A stretch of DNA of 64,000 nucleotides from Poriferisodalis sp963663635 (GCA_963663635.2 CAXXMY010000011.1:744001-808000), one strand, 5' to 3'. Positions 51,674 through 60,454 are shown, counted from the stretch's first letter. The notes: generated by a model from the sequence alone, not told the origin. Numbers and translations: made by a program.

Positions 51674-51682
51674 CGCAGGACA

Positions 51683-52282
51683 ATGGGGGCACCGGCGGCG
51701 GACGAGGGAGCCCCGACATTCGGGCCCACGGCGCTGGTGACGCCAGCCAATCTCGTGACGGTGGCCCGCATCGCCGCCTCACCGGTGTTCATCGCAATGA
51801 TCGTGGCGTGGGGTGCACGCTGGAGCACCTTCGCGGTCGGCTTCGCAATTGCGATGACCGATTACCTCGACGGCTGGCTGGCTCGTCGTCAGGGCCAGAC
51901 TCGCGCCGGCGCCTTTCTGGACCCGCTGGCAGACAAGGTGCTGGTGACCGGCGGCATGGCCGCACTGGTGTGGAACGAACAGTTCGCGGTGCTGCCCGTC
52001 GCGCTCATCGCGCTGAGGGAGCTGGTGATCAGCGCATACCGCTCACGAGCTGGGCGTCGCGGCATCACCGTGCCGGCCACCAAGCTCGCCAAGTGGAAGA
52101 CATTCGTACAGCTGTGGGCGATCGGTTTCGCCGTCATGCCGCCGCTGGCGTCCGATGCCCACTGGATCGCGACCCTCACGCTGTGGGTGGCGGTGGCGCT
52201 GACGCTGCAGACCGGCTGGTCATACCTGCGGGCGGCGCGCAGCGTCGCCGCGGCCCAGCTTGGCAGCGTCGACGGCTCTTGA
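51683..52282 (+). CDS. pgsA: CDP-diacylglycerol-glycerol-3-phosphate 3-phosphatidyltransferase
   Basis: Membrane CDP-alcohol phosphatidyltransferase making phosphatidylglycerophosphate from the CdsA product. The full signature D-x2-D-G-x2-A-R-x8-G-x3-D-x3-D is present as 'DYLDGWLARRQGQTRAGAFL' followed by DPLADK. 'LREL' and 'SAYRSRAGRRGITVPATKLA' followed by KWKT are the usual PgsA text. 199 residues, about five membrane segments. The cinA gene follows after 73 nt with its own -10. This marks the return of the housekeeping backbone. Confidence 0.93.
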   Translation: MGAPAADEGAPTFGPTALVTPANLVTVARIAASPVFIAMIVAWGARWSTFAVGFAIAMTDYLDGWLARRQGQTRAGAFLDPLADKVLVTGGMAALVWNEQFAVLPVALIALRELVISAYRSRAGRRGITVPATKLAKWKTFVQLWAIGFAVMPPLASDAHWIATLTLWVAVALTLQTGWSYLRAARSVAAAQLGSVDGS

Positions 52283-52341
52283 CGGCAAGCCGAACCCGGA
52301 TTGCCGCAGGCAGCGAGCCCCAGCGCAGGGGGCGACTCATC

Positions 52342-52347
52342 TAGGGT
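52342..52347 (+). promoter_or_regulatory. cinA leaderless -10 element
   Basis: TAGGGT ends 8 nt before GTG 52356, matching the hexamer at the polymerase gene. Confidence 0.5.
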
Positions 52348-52355
52348 CAGCCGGT

Positions 52356-53828
52356 GTGAAAACCGAGATCATCGCCGTGGGCACCGAGTTGCTGCTTGGA
52401 CAGATCGTCGACACAAACTCCTCGTGGATGGGCGAACAACTGGCGCTTGCCGGGATCGACAGCCATTACCAGACAAAGGTCGGTGACAACGCCGAGCGCA
52501 TCGAGGACGCGTTTCGACTGGCCTTGGACCGCAGTGACGCCATGATCGTGTGCGGCGGGCTCGGACCGACGCCCGACGACATCACGCGCGAGGTGCTCGC
52601 ATCGGTCATGGGAGTCGAGCTGGTGCTTGACGAAGCGATCGCCGAGCGCATCCGGGGGATGTTCGCGAGCCGCGGCCGCGCCATGCCGCAGAACAACCTG
52701 CGCCAGGCCATGGTGCCCGTCGGCGCGAACCCGATCCCGCAGCAACCCGGAACCGCGCCGGGACTCGTCGTACCGATCCGCTGGGTCCGCGGCGTCGGCG
52801 CCATCGCGGCCGACGCCGATGCGGGCAGTGCCGAAGTGCTTGACCGGGTCGTGTACGTCGTGCCGGGCGTTCCGTATGAGATGCGCGAGATGGTGTCGGG
52901 GACGGTGCTGGGCGACATTCAGCGGCGCGCCGGAGTCACGGCCACCATCGAGAGTCGCGTGCTGCGCACCTGGGGGCAAAGCGAGTCGGGCCTCGCAGAA
53001 ATGCTCGCCGGCCGCATCGATGAGCTCGATGAGGTCGGCAATCCGACGCTGGCTTTCCTGTCCAGCGGAATCGAGGGCATCAAGGTTCGCATCACGGCGA
53101 AGGGCGCTGATTCAAGCGATGCCTGGCGCCTCATTGATGCCGAGCAAGCCGAACTCGAGTCGTTGCTGGGAGACCTGGTTTTCGCATATGACGACGACAC
53201 GATGGAAACCGCCGTGCTGGCCGAGTTGGCGCGGCACGGCCTGACCTTGGGTGTCGCCGAGACGATCACCGGCGGTCGGATGGCCAATCGTCTGTCTTCA
53301 GCAGAGGCGGCGATGCGGTCCGGCAAGGCACCGGGAGCGGCAAAGGTCGGCGACCCGGGGCTGGCCGCAGCGTCCGACAACGGCGGCGACCCCGGCGCGG
53401 CTGCCGACGGGACAGAGCGCATCTTCAACGGCGGCATCGTGGCGCGGTCGGCTCACATGGCCGACTACCTGCTGCACGCCGGCTCGGCGGAGGTCTCCCC
53501 GATGGGTGACGGACTCGTGCCGCCAGTCGCGTCGGCGGCCGGCGCACAGGCGTTGGCGCGAGCAGCACGAAATCGCACCGGCGCGAGCGTCGGCCTTGCC
53601 GTGACCGCGGCGGAAGACCGCGCATCGGCGACCGAGGCCCATCCCTTCGGCACCGCGTTCTTGGCAGTGTCGATCGCGACGCACGCGGGCGACGGTGCCA
53701 GTCCGGAGGTTGCCCACCGCGAAGCCTCCGACGAAGTGCGTCTGCCGGGTGACCGCGAGCGCCTTGCCGACTACAGCACCATCTCCGCTTTGAACTTGCT
53801 GCGCCTCATCTTGCAAGGGCGCCGCTAG
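52356..53828 (+). CDS. cinA: CinA-like protein, altered C-terminal domain
   Basis: 490 residues. The N-terminal molybdopterin-binding-fold (COG1058) domain is intact: 'KTEIIAVGTELLLGQIVDTN', 'VCGGLGPTPDDITREVLASV' and 'VYVVPGVPYEMREM'. This domain hydrolyses ADP-ribose-like pyrophosphates in known CinA proteins. The C-terminal domain, normally an NMN amidase with AESCTGG and GIAGP, here has AETITGG at 301-307 and no GIAGP; the catalytic Ser is Thr303. A 40-residue Gly/Ala-rich insertion (from about 318) separates the motif from 'GGIVARSAHMADYLL'. Amidase activity is therefore doubtful. pgsA-cinA-recA is the usual order. Confidence 0.88.
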   Translation: MKTEIIAVGTELLLGQIVDTNSSWMGEQLALAGIDSHYQTKVGDNAERIEDAFRLALDRSDAMIVCGGLGPTPDDITREVLASVMGVELVLDEAIAERIRGMFASRGRAMPQNNLRQAMVPVGANPIPQQPGTAPGLVVPIRWVRGVGAIAADADAGSAEVLDRVVYVVPGVPYEMREMVSGTVLGDIQRRAGVTATIESRVLRTWGQSESGLAEMLAGRIDELDEVGNPTLAFLSSGIEGIKVRITAKGADSSDAWRLIDAEQAELESLLGDLVFAYDDDTMETAVLAELARHGLTLGVAETITGGRMANRLSSAEAAMRSGKAPGAAKVGDPGLAAASDNGGDPGAAADGTERIFNGGIVARSAHMADYLLHAGSAEVSPMGDGLVPPVASAAGAQALARAARNRTGASVGLAVTAAEDRASATEAHPFGTAFLAVSIATHAGDGASPEVAHREASDEVRLPGDRERLADYSTISALNLLRLILQGRR

Positions 53829-53895
53829 CCGCTCACACGCGACGTGTGAGATAGCGACTCGGCGCGCAGGCATGACGGGCTGGCAGGCTGTCCGG

Positions 53896-54798
53896 ATGCG
53901 TTTTGGATTCTGGACGAAGAACAGCCAGTCCTACGAGGACATCCTCGAGTGCTGCGCCCATGCAGAGGCGACGGGATGGGACGGACTGTGGTTTGCCGAC
54001 CACTTCATGCCCAACGAGGAGAATGTCGATCAGCCCATCCAAGAGGCCTGGTCCATCCTGGCGGCGTTGGCGGCAGCGGTGCCGCGGGTGCGCTTGGGCC
54101 CGCTGGTGGCCGGGAACACCTACCGGAACCCGGCGTTGACAGCCAAGATCGCCACCACGATCGACCACATTTCGGGCGGACGAGTCGTGCTGGGCATCGG
54201 CGCCGGCTGGCAGGAGAACGAGCACGAGGCGTACGGCTTCGAATTCGGCACGCTGCGCAGCCGCATGGATCGCTTCGATGAGGCCGTCGAGATCATCAGC
54301 TCGCTGCTGGGCAGACATCGGACCGACTTTGCCGGCGATTACTACAAGGTCGCTGATGCGCCGTTCGACCCCAAGCCGGTCCAGGCACCGATCCCGCTGC
54401 TGATCGGCGGGGGCGGTCGCCGTCGCACGCTTCGCACGACTGCCCGTTGGGCGACCGAGTGGAACTGCTGGGGCATGCCCGACGACATCGCAGAGCTCTG
54501 CGACGTGCTCGACGCACACTGCGAGGACATCGGCCGCGACCCCGCCGAGATCAGCCGCTCGGCCTGCGCACTGCTGTTCATCAGCGAGGACTCCGCTTCG
54601 CTGGATCGCTATCGAGACCGGGACATGGGTCGCGCCACCATTGTCGGCACGCCTGCGGAGGTGAGCGAGGTGGTCGAGCAGTACCGCCAGGTCCGCGTGG
54701 ACGAGCTCATCATCCCCGACTTCACCTTCGGCCCGATGGACGCCAAGAAACACTCCATGGATCTGTTCATCAACGAGGTCGCGCCCAACTTCCGCTGA
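53896..54798 (+). CDS. LLM-class (F420-dependent type) oxidoreductase
   Basis: Luciferase-like TIM-barrel oxidoreductase, 300 residues. Seen: 'MRFGFWTKNSQSYEDILECC', 'EATGWDGLWFADHFMPNEEN', 'RVRLGPLVAGNTYRNPALTA', 'IDHISGGRVVLGIGAGWQEN' and 'PIPLLIGGGGRRRTLRTTAR', characteristic of the F420-type group. ATG 53896 is chosen because the conserved N-terminus starts there; ATG 53872 adds eight unconserved residues. Monocistronic or with the next LLM gene 128 nt on. Substrate unknown. Confidence 0.9.
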   Translation: MRFGFWTKNSQSYEDILECCAHAEATGWDGLWFADHFMPNEENVDQPIQEAWSILAALAAAVPRVRLGPLVAGNTYRNPALTAKIATTIDHISGGRVVLGIGAGWQENEHEAYGFEFGTLRSRMDRFDEAVEIISSLLGRHRTDFAGDYYKVADAPFDPKPVQAPIPLLIGGGGRRRTLRTTARWATEWNCWGMPDDIAELCDVLDAHCEDIGRDPAEISRSACALLFISEDSASLDRYRDRDMGRATIVGTPAEVSEVVEQYRQVRVDELIIPDFTFGPMDAKKHSMDLFINEVAPNFR

Positions 54799-54926
54799 GC
54801 ACCCATGCGTCGAAACAAGACGACGACACGGCCAGCGTCGGCGGCAATGCCGTCTGTCAGGATGTGCGCCGCAACAGCACCACAAGCTGACCGAAGTCTC
54901 GGCGCAGCAGAACGCGGGGGAACACG

Positions 54927-55781
54927 GTGAAGATCGGACTATTCCAGATCAACATGGGAGCGCTCGGCGACGCGTCCGGTCCTGAGGGCGCCGGGCGCAT
55001 CGCGGCCGCCGCGGAAGCGGCGGGTTTCGAGTCGGTGTGGACGGGGGAGCACGTGGTGCTGCCCGACCCTCAGGTGCCGCCGTCGCCGCTGCCGCCCCTG
55101 CACCCGATGCTGGATCCAGCCGTGGCGCTCGCGTACGTCGCCGCGGTGACCACCGAGATCAAGCTGGGCACCGGCATCGTCATTGTCCCGCAGCGCAACC
55201 CGCTGGTGCTCGCGAAAGAGCTCGCCAGCGTGGACGTGCTCTCGGGCGGGCGCCTGCTGTTCGGTGTCGGCGTCGGCTACCTCGGGCCAGAGTTCGATGC
55301 GCTTGGTATCCCGATGGCTGACCGTGCCCGCCGCACTGAGGAGTACATCGAGGCGATGCGGGCCATCTGGTCGATGGACGAGCCGGCCTACTCGGGCAAG
55401 TTCGTCGAGTTCGCCGGAGTTCAGGCCCGCCCACGGCCGATCCAGCAGCCCGGCCCGCCGGTGATGATGGGCGGGCACACCGCACCCGCATTTCGGCGCT
55501 CGGTGACGATGAGCGAGGGCTGGTACGGCTTCGCGCTCGACTACGACGGCACGCAACGATGCCTCGACGGCCTCGCCGAGGCTGCGGCCCGCTACGACCG
55601 CCCCGCGAGCCTGGGGCGTCTCGAGATCACCGTCACACCGCGCGTACGTCCGACACCGGAGATGGTCGAGCGCTTCGCGGAGATGGGCGTGGATCGCTTG
55701 GTGCTGCTGCCCAACGGCCAGAACGTCGACGAGATCGCCGCGTTCGTAGACCACATCGGGGCCACGCTGCTGACCCGATGA
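54927..55781 (+). CDS. LLM-class (F420-dependent type) oxidoreductase
   Basis: 284-residue luciferase-like enzyme. Seen: 'MKIGLFQINMGALGDASGPE', 'AEAAGFESVWTGEHVVLPD', 'IKLGTGIVIVPQRNPLVLAK', 'ELASVDVLSGGRLLFGVGVG' and 'PPVMMGGHTAPAFRRSVTMS'. The layout resembles the protein at 38385 more than its immediate neighbour. GGGGGAA stands upstream of GTG 54927. Cofactor F420 is assumed from family and taxon; nothing in the sequence proves it over FMN. Confidence 0.9.
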   Translation: MKIGLFQINMGALGDASGPEGAGRIAAAAEAAGFESVWTGEHVVLPDPQVPPSPLPPLHPMLDPAVALAYVAAVTTEIKLGTGIVIVPQRNPLVLAKELASVDVLSGGRLLFGVGVGYLGPEFDALGIPMADRARRTEEYIEAMRAIWSMDEPAYSGKFVEFAGVQARPRPIQQPGPPVMMGGHTAPAFRRSVTMSEGWYGFALDYDGTQRCLDGLAEAAARYDRPASLGRLEITVTPRVRPTPEMVERFAEMGVDRLVLLPNGQNVDEIAAFVDHIGATLLTR

Positions 55782-55792
55782 TGTTCTGATGT

Positions 55793-55798
55793 TATGAT
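55793..55798 (+). promoter_or_regulatory. Second vapBC leaderless -10 element
   Basis: TATGAT ends 6 nt before ATG 55805. Confidence 0.55.
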
Positions 55799-55804
55799 GA
55801 CGCG

Positions 55805-56026
55805 ATGCGGACGACGCTCGACATCGACAACGATGTGCTTGCTGTCGCTCGCTCCCTGGCCAGTGATCAGCGGAAGTCGCTGGGTGCGGTGGTGTCCGAG
55901 CTAGCTCGCCAAGGCTGGAAGCGGCGCCCCGCCGATACCCAGCGTGTTGTGCCCGGATTCACCGTCTCGTCCGACAGCGGGCCCATCACTCCCGAAATGG
56001 TGCGCGCAGCGAGCGAGGAGTGGTGA
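55805..56026 (+). CDS. VapB-type antitoxin (ribbon-helix-helix)
   Basis: 73-residue antitoxin. Seen: 'MRTTLDIDNDVLAVARSLAS', the RHH start, then 'KSLGAVVSELARQGWKRRP' and an acidic end 'GPITPEMVRAASEEW'. Leaderless -10 TATGAT immediately upstream. The stop overlaps the toxin start as GTGA. Unrelated in detail to the VapB at 30844. Confidence 0.87.
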   Translation: MRTTLDIDNDVLAVARSLASDQRKSLGAVVSELARQGWKRRPADTQRVVPGFTVSSDSGPITPEMVRAASEEW

Positions 56027-56457
56027 CGCCGCTGCTCGACGTCAACGTGCTGATCGCACTGGCCTGGCCGACTCACCTTCACCATGAGGCTGCTGTGGCC
56101 TGGTTCATGGCTCGCAGCGGCCAAGCGTGGGCGACGACGCCGGTCACCCAGTTGGGCTTCGTCCGGGTGTCTTCGAACCGCAGAGTGCTGCCCGATGCGC
56201 GCTCGCCCAGCGAGGCCGCGGCGGTGCTTCGGGCGATGACCGCCTCGGCTGGTCACGAGTTCTGGCCTGACGATCTCGAACCTGCGCAGTCACCGTGGAC
56301 TCGCAATGACCGACTCACCGGCCATCAACAGGTCACCGATGCGCACATGCTTGCACTTGCTGATCGGCACAGCGGTTGCGTAGCGACATTCGACCAGGCA
56401 CTGGCGTCCTTGGCCTCAGATCCCAGCCGAGTCCACCTGCTGGCAACGGCGACCTGA
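56023..56457 (+). CDS. VapC-type PIN-domain toxin
   Basis: 144-residue PIN ribonuclease toxin. Seen: first Asp in 'PLLDVNVLIALAWPTHLHHE', 'WATTPVTQLGFVRVSSNRRV' (the Thr-Gln-Gly-Phe-hydrophobic-Arg text common in this subgroup), Asp in 'QQVTDAHMLALADRHSG' and last Asp in 'VATFDQAL'. GTG 56023 gives the 4-nt overlap; GTG 56020 is an alternative. Downstream, 91 nt separate it from the convergent CoA-transferase stop. Confidence 0.9.
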   Translation: MTPLLDVNVLIALAWPTHLHHEAAVAWFMARSGQAWATTPVTQLGFVRVSSNRRVLPDARSPSEAAAVLRAMTASAGHEFWPDDLEPAQSPWTRNDRLTGHQQVTDAHMLALADRHSGCVATFDQALASLASDPSRVHLLATAT

Positions 56458-56548
56458 AGCACACGGCGATCAACGATGCGCTGGCGCGCTGCGCTGCCGA
56501 TGTGGTGGAGCGGACCACGTGCGCTGTTGCGCTAGCCGCGTGAGTTTG

Positions 56549-57793
56549 CTAGCCGCGCGAGGGAACGTTGGGACGTCGCACGGGTGGCCCGGCCGAGATC
56601 ACGCCGTCGGCTTCGAGGGCGTCGATCGCGGCGTCGTCGAGGTCGGCCAGTTCGGCCAGCACGGCGCGGTTGTGCTGACCTCGTGCGCCGGCGACCGTTC
56701 CCTGCGCAGCACCGGCTTCGGCATCTGCGAAACGCCATGACGACTGCGGCACGGTGATGGACGTCCCTGCTTCGCCAGCAGCCACCTCGACGAACGCGCC
56801 ACGTTCGCCAGCCCACTGCGTTTCAGCGAGTTCGGCAACAGTGCGCACCTCGGCGGCCATCACCGACTTGATCCCAAGAGCGGCTTCCACCGCCTCGGCG
56901 CTGTCGAATTGGCTCACCCACTCGCCGAACGTTGCCTCGAGCTCGGCGCGGTGGTGTATCCGATCCTCGATGCGCGCGTAGCGGGGATCGGTTCGCAGAT
57001 CCTGCCGGCCCAGCGCCTTGATCATCACCTTGAAGCCGAAGTTGGCGGTCAAGTCGAGCGTCACGGTGACGGACCGGCCGTTGGACAGCGGGTAGACCGC
57101 CGCCCAGTTCTGCCCGCCCTTGAAGCCGATCTGGGGGTCTTGGCCAGTCAAATCGGTGGCGGCGAGGTCGTTGCACATGAGCGTGCTTTCCGCCATGGAC
57201 ACCTCGACGGCTTGGCCGCGACCAGTTCGATGCCTCATGTGCAGCGCTGCGAGCACAGCGCCCAGCGCATGCAGCCCGGTGTAGGTGTCGGCGTGGGACA
57301 TCGGGTCGTTGCGGTACGGCTCGCCGCCGCGGCGCCGCGACACCATCTCGGTGACGCCGGCTTCCGCGTGAAGGACCGATGCAAACGCTCCTCGATCGCT
57401 GCGGCTGTTGCCGTGGCCCCAGCCTGAGACCGACGCGACGATGATTCCGGGGTTGACCTCGCAGAGCACGTCGTAGCCGAGGCCGAGCCGCTCGAGCACG
57501 CCCGGCCGATAGTTCTCGAGCACGACATCGGCCTTGCGCACCATCGTCAGCAGCACATCGCGACCCGCCGCCGTCGTCAGGTCCATCGAAATGCATTCCT
57601 TGCCGGCGTTGAACTGCGCGAAGTAGGCCGAGAAGCCGTCGACGTGCGGCACCACGAAACGGGTCAGGTCGGCATCGGGCGGCTCCACTTTCACCACGCG
57701 TGCGCCGAGATCGGCCAGCAGCCGGCCTGCAATCGGCCCGGCGACCGCGCGCGTCAGATCCAAGACGAGGATGTCTTCCAGGGGCGTAGGCAC
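56549..57793 (-). CDS. Class III CoA-transferase (CaiB/BaiF family)
   Basis: Transfers CoA between acids; 414 residues. Seen: 'LEDILVLDLTRAVAGPIAGR', 'LADLGARVVKVEPPDADLTR', 'FAQFNAGKECISMDLTTAAG', 'RKADVVLENYRPGVLERLGL' with the catalytic-Asp region replaced by the usual DVVLEN-type text, and 'SHADTYTGLHALGAVLAALH'. GTG 57793 stands 8 nt after TAACGT, which overlaps the last bases of the MFS gene. Probably activates a carboxylic acid imported by the MFS protein (inference). Confidence 0.9.
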   Translation of the reverse strand: MPTPLEDILVLDLTRAVAGPIAGRLLADLGARVVKVEPPDADLTRFVVPHVDGFSAYFAQFNAGKECISMDLTTAAGRDVLLTMVRKADVVLENYRPGVLERLGLGYDVLCEVNPGIIVASVSGWGHGNSRSDRGAFASVLHAEAGVTEMVSRRRGGEPYRNDPMSHADTYTGLHALGAVLAALHMRHRTGRGQAVEVSMAESTLMCNDLAATDLTGQDPQIGFKGGQNWAAVYPLSNGRSVTVTLDLTANFGFKVMIKALGRQDLRTDPRYARIEDRIHHRAELEATFGEWVSQFDSAEAVEAALGIKSVMAAEVRTVAELAETQWAGERGAFVEVAAGEAGTSITVPQSSWRFADAEAGAAQGTVAGARGQHNRAVLAELADLDDAAIDALEADGVISAGPPVRRPNVPSRG

Positions 57794-57801
57794 GGTGCTT
57801 G

Positions 57802-57807
57802 ACGTTA
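57802..57807 (-). promoter_or_regulatory. CoA-transferase leaderless -10 element
   Basis: Minus-strand TAACGT ends 8 nt before GTG 57793 and overlaps the upstream gene's stop codon. Confidence 0.45.
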
Positions 57808-59370
57808 CGCCTTCGCGGGTGCGCCTATCCGGCCTCGGTACGCAACTTCGGCGGTCGCTGGGACCGGCCTCCAAACCGAGGGTGGCACGACGTCCGACGG
57901 AAGCGCTCGCCGAGGCCGATGGACGGACGGGGCGACGCTGACAGCGGCTGGCGCGGTCGCCGGGCCCCCGGGGAGTGCGTTGTGCGTCGCCGAGGGCTCG
58001 AACGGCTCTGTGGGCGGGGGCAGGGGCACGGGGTCACGTGGCATCGGCAGCATGGACAGCGCCCCGGCCAGCGCGACAACGGTCACCACCGCGATCGGGA
58101 TCGTCGAGCCGCCGGTGTACTCCGAGAGATAGCCCATCGTCGTCGGCCCGATCAAGGCGCCGGCACCGAAGAAAATGAACATGACGCCCATGACGCTGCC
58201 GATGCCGACAACGCCGAACAGATGGGCTGTGACATCGCCCATCAGCGCCACAAAGCCGCCGTACGCGACTCCCAGCACCAGCGCGAACGCCATGAGCTGC
58301 CAGTAGCGATCGCCGGCGAACAGCCAGATCGCGTACGCCACGGGCAGTGTGCCGTACGCAAGCTTCATCAGCCGCACCGAGCCCACAGCGCGGGCGACAG
58401 AGGTCAACAGCAACCGCCCCACGATGCTCGAGAAGCCGATCGCCGAGAGAAGTCGGCCTGCGGCGAATACGTCGATCCCATCGGCAGTCGCGAAGCGGAT
58501 CACCATCGCGAGCGACCCGATCAGCGGTATCGAGAACAGCACTGCTCCGACAGCCAGATGGCGAAACGCCTTGGTTCGCAGCACGCGCTGCACGTGCGCT
58601 TTGGGGTTGATGTTTGTCGACACCGGCACGCGCCGCACCAACACCGCGCACACGGAGAACACCACCAGCGACGCCAACGCCAAGTAGCGGAAGCTGGGCC
58701 GCCACCCGAAGTTCTCGATCAGCCACTGTGCAACGGGAACCAGCAGCGCTGTCCCGAGGGCCGGCCCAGAGGCCACGACCCCTTGCGAGATCGCACGCAG
58801 CCGCACGAACGAGGCGGCCGCTGTTGCCATCAGCGGCGCCACGAACAGACCCGAGCCGAAGCCGCAGCCGAGGCCGTAGAAGATGTAGCCCTGCCAAATT
58901 GCCGAGGCAGCCGACGTCAGCGCGAGCCCGCTGAAGAACAGCACGGCGCCTGCGATCAACAGCGGGCGCGGCCCCACCCGATGCAGCAGCGGGCCAGACA
59001 AGATGCCGGTGCCGAAGAACAGGAATGTGGCGATGCCGATCATCAGCGCCGTCGGGCCGTTGCCGGTGCCGAACTCCGCGGACATGGCCGCCATGAACGC
59101 GCCAAAGGTGTAGATCGTGCCAAATGCCATGCCAGTGGCAAGCGACGCGCCGATCGCGACCCACCAGGCGCGCGCCGAATCTTGATACTTGGCGGCATCT
59201 TCAACGCTGGTGAGGCCGTCGGGTCCACGACCGCTGCTGCTTGCGGTTGTCGCCCCGTCGACGGCACCGTTGGCCTGCACAGCGACAGCGCCGTTCACGG
59301 GCCGAATGGGTTCGCCGTCCACAACGAGGCCAATAGCGGGCGGAATTATCGGAGTCGGCCGCACGTCCAT
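57805..59370 (-). CDS. MFS transporter, monocarboxylate/oxalate-formate type
   Basis: 521 residues, about 12 membrane segments flanked by disordered ends: about 65 residues at the N-terminus and 90 Pro-rich residues at the C-terminus. Seen: 'WWVAIGASLATGMAFGTIYT', 'GPLLHRVGPRPLLIAGAVLF', 'GLGCGFGSGLFVAPLMATAA', and 'VAYGGFVALMGDVTAHLFGV', the text typical of the OxlT/monocarboxylate group. Likely imports an organic acid that the adjacent CoA-transferase activates (inference). ATG 59370 is 8 nt after TAAGCT. Confidence 0.88.
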   Translation of the reverse strand: MDVRPTPIIPPAIGLVVDGEPIRPVNGAVAVQANGAVDGATTASSSGRGPDGLTSVEDAAKYQDSARAWWVAIGASLATGMAFGTIYTFGAFMAAMSAEFGTGNGPTALMIGIATFLFFGTGILSGPLLHRVGPRPLLIAGAVLFFSGLALTSAASAIWQGYIFYGLGCGFGSGLFVAPLMATAAASFVRLRAISQGVVASGPALGTALLVPVAQWLIENFGWRPSFRYLALASLVVFSVCAVLVRRVPVSTNINPKAHVQRVLRTKAFRHLAVGAVLFSIPLIGSLAMVIRFATADGIDVFAAGRLLSAIGFSSIVGRLLLTSVARAVGSVRLMKLAYGTLPVAYAIWLFAGDRYWQLMAFALVLGVAYGGFVALMGDVTAHLFGVVGIGSVMGVMFIFFGAGALIGPTTMGYLSEYTGGSTIPIAVVTVVALAGALSMLPMPRDPVPLPPPTEPFEPSATHNALPGGPATAPAAVSVAPSVHRPRRALPSDVVPPSVWRPVPATAEVAYRGRIGAPAKA

Positions 59371-59378
59371 TCGGCACC

Positions 59379-59384
59379 AGCTTA
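59379..59384 (-). promoter_or_regulatory. MFS gene leaderless -10 element
   Basis: Minus-strand TAAGCT ends 8 nt before ATG 59370. Confidence 0.45.
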
Positions 59385-59488
59385 TGGACTCAGGCTCCCT
59401 CGAGCCCTGTGTGGTTCCCGCCGCCGGCAGTCCCCTTCAGCGGCGCTGAGGTGCTCGCGCCGGCAGGAGCCCCCGCGGTGGCGCGGTG

Positions 59489-60355
59489 CTAGTCGGTGCT
59501 GATCTCGGCCACTAGCTCGGCGACCCGTAGCTCGCCGTCGCGGGTCTGCCCGCCGAGGGCCAAGAACTGCTCCATTGCGGGCCGAGCTTCGGGCGTCCGC
59601 ATGAGCTGCTGGAACAGGTATTGCTCTTCGAACAGTCCCTCACGCAGCGGCAATTCGTCGGCGGCATTGGTCGCCTGTTTGGCCAGCGCCACCGCTTGGG
59701 GAGGGAACTTTGCGATGCGGTAGGCCAGCTCGGTCACGAACGGCCGCAGCTCGTCGGCGGGGAGCGCTCGGTTCAGGTATCCCCACTGCTCTGCGGTGCG
59801 CGCGTCGAGGTCGACTCCACCCAGGATCACCTCCATGGCCCGGCCGCGCCCGACGAGTCGCGGCAGACGTTGAGTGCCGGTTCCGCCGGGCAAGATGCCG
59901 ATCGGGACCTCCATCTGGTTGATGACGGTGCGATCGAAGGCGCCGAAGCGCATGTCACACGACATCGACAGCTCGCTGCCGCCGCCGCCGACCCGTCCTC
60001 CGATCTCGACGATGGTGGCCTTGGGCATCGTTCGGTAGCGCTCGCACACGGCGTGGAAGCCTCCGAGCTCGGTCGGTCGCTCCGCGGCCCCTTCGGAAGG
60101 AAAGCCGAGGATCGCCTCCACGTCGAAGTGGGCTATGAAGAAATCTGGATTGTCGCTGCGCAGCACGACGACCCGGACCGAGTCGTCATCGGCCACGTGC
60201 GCACTGAACTTCGCCAGCTCACGAAACAGGGGCAGGGTCATCACGTTGATCGGCGGGGCGTCGATGGTGGCGAAGACGACTCCGGCGTCGCGCTCGATGC
60301 GAAGCAGCTCGAAATCGTCGTCGGTCATTGGGGGCCTGGGGGCGTTGGTACTCAT
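59489..60355 (-). CDS. Enoyl-CoA hydratase/isomerase family protein
   Basis: Crotonase-fold enzyme of 288 residues. Seen: 'GVVFATIDAPPINVMTLPLF', 'DFFIAHFDVEAILGF', the oxyanion-hole loop 'VEIGGRVGGGGSELSMSCDM' and 'VPIGILPGGTGTQRLPRLVG' with 'GGTQRL'-type core. Of the two usual catalytic Glu positions, one is retained in GGGSELS, while the second is IGILPGG, a Gly-rich variant, so isomerase or another crotonase activity is possible. No clear promoter; the N-terminal ATG 60355 is the first in frame. Confidence 0.87.
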   Translation of the reverse strand: MSTNAPRPPMTDDDFELLRIERDAGVVFATIDAPPINVMTLPLFRELAKFSAHVADDDSVRVVVLRSDNPDFFIAHFDVEAILGFPSEGAAERPTELGGFHAVCERYRTMPKATIVEIGGRVGGGGSELSMSCDMRFGAFDRTVINQMEVPIGILPGGTGTQRLPRLVGRGRAMEVILGGVDLDARTAEQWGYLNRALPADELRPFVTELAYRIAKFPPQAVALAKQATNAADELPLREGLFEEQYLFQQLMRTPEARPAMEQFLALGGQTRDGELRVAELVAEISTD

Positions 60356-60454
60356 TTCAGCAGCGTGCCACGCGCGTGTGACGCGGTGACACGCCTGCCG
60401 CCTGCGACGGGCCTCGTTCAGGCTTGCGAAGGCATCCGGACGGCCGCTCGTTCC

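Noticed and set aside
57799..59502. Plus-strand open frame across the MFS gene
   Set aside because: Composition is mostly Arg, His and Gln, typical of a shadow; the minus strand shows clear membrane segments.
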